Below, piece after piece: positions 33,173 to 36,618 of a DNA stretch of 36,618 bases. Within the stretch, counting starts at the first letter, position 1, and each line of letters opens with the position of its first letter. The DNA is taken from the NCBI GenBank assembly GCA_035623075.1, contig DASPUC010000010.1, positions 1 to 36,618 of the forward strand, in the 5' to 3' direction. Both the position numbers and the translations under genes were made by a program. Under the pieces are notes generated by a model. It did no database searches and was not told the origin of the DNA. It saw nothing but the letters and a program-made list of their open reading frames with translations. This DNA comes from Nitrospiraceae bacterium. Lineage in GTDB: Bacteria > Nitrospirota > Nitrospiria > Nitrospirales > Nitrospiraceae.

Positions 33173-33541
33173 TTACTTCTCCATAGGATATCCGGCATCC
33201 CTCCAAGCCTTGATTCCTCCGTCCATAGACGCCACGTTCACATAACCCATCTGCCGGAGAGCATCTGCCGCCAGGGCTGACCGATATCCACCTCCACAAT
33301 AAAGAATAATTGGAGCCTGTTTATCCGGGACCACCGTCTCGATGTCGCGTTCGAGAATGCCCTTGCCGAGGTGCCGTGCACCTTTGGCGTGATCCTTGGC
33401 GAATTCATGATCTTCTCGCACATCGATGAAATAGACCGGCTCCCCCTGATCCAGCCTGGATTTCGTGTCCGCGACCGTGCATTCTTTTATCCGCTTCTTC
33501 GCTTCATCCACGAACTTTAGAAACCCCGGATTGTGTTTCAT
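33173..33541 (-). CDS. rhodanese-like sulfurtransferase
   Basis: 122 residues, one rhodanese domain. FIDVREDHEFAKDHAKGARH is the first signature; the catalytic Cys is C82 in LYCGGGYRSALAADAL, with a six-residue active-site loop (CGGGYR). It should carry a persulfide sulfur. It starts 20 bases downstream of the radical SAM gene's end at 33561 on the same strand, consistent with an operon. GAGAGAGG precedes the ATG. Confidence 0.92.
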   Translation of the reverse strand: MKHNPGFLKFVDEAKKRIKECTVADTKSRLDQGEPVYFIDVREDHEFAKDHAKGARHLGKGILERDIETVVPDKQAPIILYCGGGYRSALAADALRQMGYVNVASMDGGIKAWRDAGYPMEK

Positions 33542-33560
33542 CGGTAACCGGTCCTCTCTC

Positions 33561-34574
33561 TCAAAAGAGTACCGTCTGCTCCAGTCCCAGTCGTCGAAAG
33601 CTCTGGGGAATAGGGGCTTCCACGTCCATCGGAAACCCCACCTTGCGCTTGGTTACGTCAAATAACTGCTCGATCATCGACCAGTAGGACCCCGTTCCAT
33701 GATGCCGTTCGAAGAACTCTCCGTTGCTGAGCTGCCCGCCCCGTACTTCTCGAATCCGATTCGTGATCTTGGCAATCCGATCAGGAAAGGCAGCGCCTAT
33801 CCGCTCCAGAAATACCGGTTCGACATGACCGGATAAACGGAGCAACGTCGCCATCGCCTCCACAGCCCCCGCGGCACGAGCGCGCGCGAGCAAGTCCGGG
33901 ATATCCTGATCGTTCAGACCCGGAATAATGGGTGAGACCGAGATTCCCGTTGACAATCCTGCCTCCGTCAATGTCGCCATAGCCTCGAAACGCTTACGGC
34001 TCGATGGAGCATGGGGCTCCACAGCCCTCGCCACTGCGTCGTCGGCGAACGGAATGCTGAAATAGACACGCACCCATGCGTCACGGTGCAACTGTTTCAG
34101 TAAATCCAGGTCGCGCAGGATCAAAGCCGACTTCGTGATGATCGCCACCGGATTTCGGTACTCCAAACAGATTTCCAGGCAGCCCCGAGTCAACTCTAGC
34201 GATGCCTCCAGCGGCTGATAACAATCCGTGTTGCCGGACAGCACGATCAACTCGCCTTTCCATGACGGCTTGTCGAATGCTTCACGTAGCAACATGGGCA
34301 CATCTCGTTTGATGATGATCTTCGAATCAAAATCGGTTCCAGCGCCAAATCCCCAGTATTCATGGGTTGGTCTGGCATAACAGTAGGCGCACGCGTGGAA
34401 GCATCCACGGTAGGGGTTCAGGCTCCATTTGAACGACAAATCAGGGCTGTCGTTTTGACTGAGAATGCTTCGAGTCGAATCCTCGTACATCTGTAGCTGA
34501 ACGCGCGGAGCGGGTTCGAGAAGTTCTCGATGCTGTGACTCAAATGGATTCGGTGGATTGTTCACGAGCCGCAT
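33561..34574 (-). CDS. PA0069-family (SplB-like) radical SAM protein
   Basis: 337 residues. The 4Fe-4S/SAM motif is C58-x3-C62-x2-C65 in NPYRGCFHACAYCYARP, a spore-photoproduct-lyase-like radical SAM signature. Conserved pieces follow: YWGFGAGTDFDSKIIIKRD, LSGNTDCYQPLEASLELTRG, ITKSALILRDLDLL and VSPIIPGLND. The true substrate of this widespread family is not established to my knowledge. ATG 34574 starts the family similarity (MRLVNNPPNPFES); an in-frame TTG exists at 34604. Divergent from serS. Confidence 0.92.
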   Translation of the reverse strand: MRLVNNPPNPFESQHRELLEPAPRVQLQMYEDSTRSILSQNDSPDLSFKWSLNPYRGCFHACAYCYARPTHEYWGFGAGTDFDSKIIIKRDVPMLLREAFDKPSWKGELIVLSGNTDCYQPLEASLELTRGCLEICLEYRNPVAIITKSALILRDLDLLKQLHRDAWVRVYFSIPFADDAVARAVEPHAPSSRKRFEAMATLTEAGLSTGISVSPIIPGLNDQDIPDLLARARAAGAVEAMATLLRLSGHVEPVFLERIGAAFPDRIAKITNRIREVRGGQLSNGEFFERHHGTGSYWSMIEQLFDVTKRKVGFPMDVEAPIPQSFRRLGLEQTVLF

Positions 34575-34657
34575 GGTGGTATGGTCTGCAATCTTCCCCC
34601 ACAAGTCAATGGGTGGGTCTTCGGGTATTACTGCCTCGGTATCCGTGCGCCGATTGA

Positions 34658-34686
34658 TTGACTAACCCACACCTCGATGTTAGATT
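34658..34686 (+). promoter_or_regulatory. sigma-70 promoter of serS
   Basis: TTGACT (34658-34663), 17-base spacer, TAGATT (34681-34686). Predicted start near 34693 gives a leader of about 22 bases before ATG 34715. No T-box-like leader is present. Confidence 0.6.
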
Positions 34687-34714
34687 CCAGCCGCTTTAAC
34701 AGGACCTCCATCAC

Positions 34715-36001
34715 ATGTACGACCTTCGTACGCTTCGCGATAACTTGGCTGTCATTCGTGAGCAACTCGGCGCCCGCGGCGCCGACGTGCCCTGGGACAC
34801 ACTTCGGAAACTGGTCGAAGAGCGACGCGCACTGACTACTCAGGTCGAACACCTTCGCCATGAGCACAAGAAAGGATCGGACCACGTCGCCAAGCTCAAA
34901 CGGGATAAACAGCCAGCGGATGATGCGATGGCAGCCATGAAAGCCGTCAGCGAGCGAATCAGGAACCTTGAAATGGGACTGCGGGAGGTCGAGGATGCGC
35001 TGAACGATCTCAATCTACGTGTTCCCAATCTTCCTCATGCTTCCGTTCCAGTTGGGCGAGATGCCTCTGGCAACGTTGAGCTGCGCACGGTCGGTACTGT
35101 CCCCAAACTGACACTCCCCCCCAAACCCCACTGGGATATTGGTGAGGCGCTCGGTATTCTGGATTTTGATCGAGCCGCGAAGATCGCCGGAGCACGTTTT
35201 GCCGTGCTCACAGGAGCTGGGGCTCGTCTCGAACGGGCCCTCATCAACTATATGCTCGATCTTCACACCACCCGACATGGGTATCGGGAAGTCCTCCCGC
35301 CTTTCATGGTCAACCGATCGACTATGATGGGAACCGGTCAACTTCCTAAGTTCGAAGATGATCTGTATCGGCTTCGCGATGAAGACTACTTCCTCATCCC
35401 GACCGCCGAGGTGCCGGTCACCAATCTCCACCGCGATGAAATTCTTGACGATGACCTGCTCCCTCTGCGCTATACGGCCTATACACCCTGCTTCCGTCGA
35501 GAAGCCGGGTCATACGGAAAGGACACGAGAGGACTGATTCGCTTACATCAATTCAATAAGGTCGAACTGGTCACATTTGCAAAGCCGGACCAATCGTACG
35601 ACGAACTTGAGCGGCTCACCGCCAACGCCGAAGGGGTTTTGCAGGGGTTGGGACTTCATTACCGTATTGTCACACTGTGCACCGGTGATTTGGGCTTTGC
35701 CGCCGCCAAAACATATGATATTGAAGTCTGGCTACCATCACAGAATCAGTATCGAGAGATTTCCTCCTGCAGCAACTTTGAAGGATTTCAGGCACGGCGA
35801 GCCAACATCCGATTTAGAGCCGCTGGTGGAAAGAAAGAGGCAAAGACTGAGTACGTACATACGTTAAACGGATCAGGCCTTGCCGTAGGTCGAACCCTCG
35901 TGGCCATTCTGGAAAATTACCAACAGCCAGATGGAAGTGTGTTGATCCCGGAGGTGCTGCGCACGTATATGGGTGGGATGGAATACATAAAGAAATCCTA
36001 G
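34715..36001 (+). CDS. serS: seryl-tRNA synthetase
   Basis: 428 residues, the standard bacterial size. The N-terminal long coiled-coil arm spans about 27-105 ([20 protein letters not shown] ... [18 protein letters not shown]) and contacts the tRNA extra arm. Class II motif 2 is [20 protein letters not shown], followed by QFNKVELV, and motif 3 is [20 protein letters not shown] and [19 protein letters not shown]. It charges tRNA-Ser with serine. AGGACC precedes ATG 34715. A tRNA-Ser gene follows 72 bases after its stop, on the same strand. Confidence 0.98.
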   Translation: MYDLRTLRDNLAVIREQLGARGADVPWDTLRKLVEERRALTTQVEHLRHEHKKGSDHVAKLKRDKQPADDAMAAMKAVSERIRNLEMGLREVEDALNDLNLRVPNLPHASVPVGRDASGNVELRTVGTVPKLTLPPKPHWDIGEALGILDFDRAAKIAGARFAVLTGAGARLERALINYMLDLHTTRHGYREVLPPFMVNRSTMMGTGQLPKFEDDLYRLRDEDYFLIPTAEVPVTNLHRDEILDDDLLPLRYTAYTPCFRREAGSYGKDTRGLIRLHQFNKVELVTFAKPDQSYDELERLTANAEGVLQGLGLHYRIVTLCTGDLGFAAAKTYDIEVWLPSQNQYREISSCSNFEGFQARRANIRFRAAGGKKEAKTEYVHTLNGSGLAVGRTLVAILENYQQPDGSVLIPEVLRTYMGGMEYIKKS

Positions 36002-36041
36002 AAACGTATAAAAGATGCCGGTCCAGTCGCGCAGAGCGAGT

Positions 36042-36056
36042 ACCCGGGCTCCGGGT
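36042..36056 (+). terminator. hairpin between serS and tRNA-Ser
   Basis: ACCCGG-GCT-CCGGGT (36042-36056) is a perfect 6-bp stem with a 3-base loop, 40 bases after the serS stop and 17 bases before the tRNA. No T-run follows. It could be an RNA processing site or weak terminator. Confidence 0.35.
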
Positions 36057-36073
36057 CGGTCCAGGCGTGGGAT

Positions 36074-36163
36074 GGAGGGGTGACGGAGTGGCCGAACGTG
36101 CCGGTCTTGAAAACCGGAGATGGGGTAACCCATCCGCGAGTTCAAATCTCGCCCCCTCCGCCA
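36074..36163 (+). tRNA. tRNA-Ser (anticodon UGA)
   Basis: Ninety bases including encoded CCA. Acceptor GGAGGGG (36074-36080) pairs with CCCCTCC (36153-36159). The anticodon stem-loop is CCGGT-CTTGAAA-ACCGG with TGA. A long variable arm (AGATGGGGTAACCCATC), as expected for serine, is followed by the T-stem GCGAG/CTCGC with TTCAAAT. The discriminator is G and CCA is present. A run of T follows directly (CCATTTTT). The 3' end overlaps the last codons of the recombinase gene on the other strand. Confidence 0.97.
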
Positions 36164-36618
36164 TTTTTCAAGGGGTTGTGAACATATTCGATTTCGAGTA
36201 GCTGATCATCAGCAGAAACCGCAACTGTATCCGCAACTTCAAACGTCGATTTTTGCTTGGAGAGGTAGGTTTCAAGGTTACTTGCCGCCTGCTTTAGGTC
36301 CTCTTCACTGGTAATGTTATACCGGTCAAAGACAGACCTCGTATTGTGGCCGCTTATCCTCATCGCAACGGTTTCTGGCACCCCAGCACGAACCAGGTTC
36401 CGCACTCCTGTTCGTCGCAGGTCATGAAACGTCTTCCCCTTCAACCCGATACGGTCACACGCTTGTAGCCACGCATGCCGGAGCCAGTTGAACGGCTTTC
36501 CGCTCCGGTGACACACATAAGAGCACTCTGGAAAATCGCGGTCTCGCATTTCCTTGGCCTTGAGCATGACGCGAAGAAAGTCTCCTTGCATATAGACAAC
36601 TCTGGCCTTCTTCGTCTT
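36142..36618 (-). CDS. tyrosine recombinase / integrase, partial (C-terminal catalytic domain)
   Basis: The frame stays open to the right edge of the window, so the N-terminus lies outside. The catalytic domain is clear: a lead strand KTKKARVVY, then WLRHAWLQACDRIGL, R in FHDLRRTGVRNLVRAGV, the ISGHNTRSVFDRYNI segment with the conserved His, Arg and nucleophilic Tyr of the GH...R...Y class. Its stop codon (36144-36142) and its last residues (about GGGGEI) lie within the tRNA-Ser gene, so the C-terminus is coded by the tRNA 3' end. Such enzymes integrate an island or prophage into the tRNA 3' end; the orientation and overlap fit this. Confidence 0.9.
   Translation of the reverse strand, partial: KTKKARVVYMQGDFLRVMLKAKEMRDRDFPECSYVCHRSGKPFNWLRHAWLQACDRIGLKGKTFHDLRRTGVRNLVRAGVPETVAMRISGHNTRSVFDRYNITSEEDLKQAASNLETYLSKQKSTFEVADTVAVSADDQLLEIEYVHNPLKNGGGGEI

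Noticed and set aside
1-36618. CRISPR arrays, rRNA genes, riboswitches
   Set aside because: No regularly spaced repeats, rRNA segments or known riboswitch cores were found on reading through; the repeats present are dispersed and single.

Overview
The window is about 36.6 kb of bacterial chromosome, moderately GC-rich and densely coded on both strands. Protein content, the intergenic repeats and the Shine-Dalgarno style best fit a Nitrospira-like bacterium (Nitrospirota). That is my inference from remembered protein families; there is no rRNA or other phylogenetic marker that proves it. It reads as ordinary core chromosome with local decay, ending at the edge of an integrated element.

Layout. 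1-250: IS3-type insertion sequence remnant with an internal deletion, abutting a CsgG-like lipoprotein gene that has lost its signal peptide. 1189-8069: 2[4Fe-4S] ferredoxin, small unknowns, periplasmic catalase-like peroxidase, large DUF2339 membrane protein, orphan antitoxin-like HTH gene, thiopurine S-methyltransferase, exported DUF1566 protein. 8277-9716: pyruvate kinase. 9835-12816: small winged-helix gene with a possible coupled leader ORF, a frameshifted DUF3365 (Tll0287-like) c-type cytochrome gene, a cupredoxin-like lipoprotein with an exported partner, and a proline-rich exported protein. 13094-15388: lone CheY-type response regulator behind a possible sigma-54 promoter, bestrophin-like DUF4239 protein, lipoprotein. 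15590-18731: AraC-type regulator divergent from a methyltransferase / AhpD-like / ABM-monooxygenase cluster that carries a decayed second AhpD-like copy. 18799-22818: methyltransferase, a ProA homologue lacking the catalytic cysteine, and an ATP/ADP-translocase-like carrier. 22893-28884: unknown 406-residue protein overlapping L-threonine aldolase, small unknown plus nucleotidyltransferase, glucose-6-phosphate dehydrogenase, thioredoxin-like protein overlapping an SGNH hydrolase. 29076-33127: HEAT-repeat protein and HD-GYP protein that appear to share an N-terminal domain, then an OmpH/Skp chaperone. 33173-36163: rhodanese, SplB-like radical SAM protein, seryl-tRNA synthetase and tRNA-Ser(UGA). 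36142-end: tyrosine recombinase whose reading frame ends inside the tRNA gene, so the right edge is very probably the start of an integrative element.

Beyond the genes there are two layers of repeated DNA. One is a GC-rich repeat (core GGCGCGTGGCGGG), sometimes followed by TGGTT-rich palindromes, lying mostly 10-100 bases after stop codons. The other is a promoter-like element (TAGACY-N17-TASAAT, inside a longer conserved block) upstream of three unrelated genes. No CRISPR array and no complete mobile element is visible. The best candidates for undescribed biology are the Cys-less ProA homologue with its methyltransferase neighbour, the shared input domain of the HEAT/HD-GYP pair, and the repeat/promoter families.
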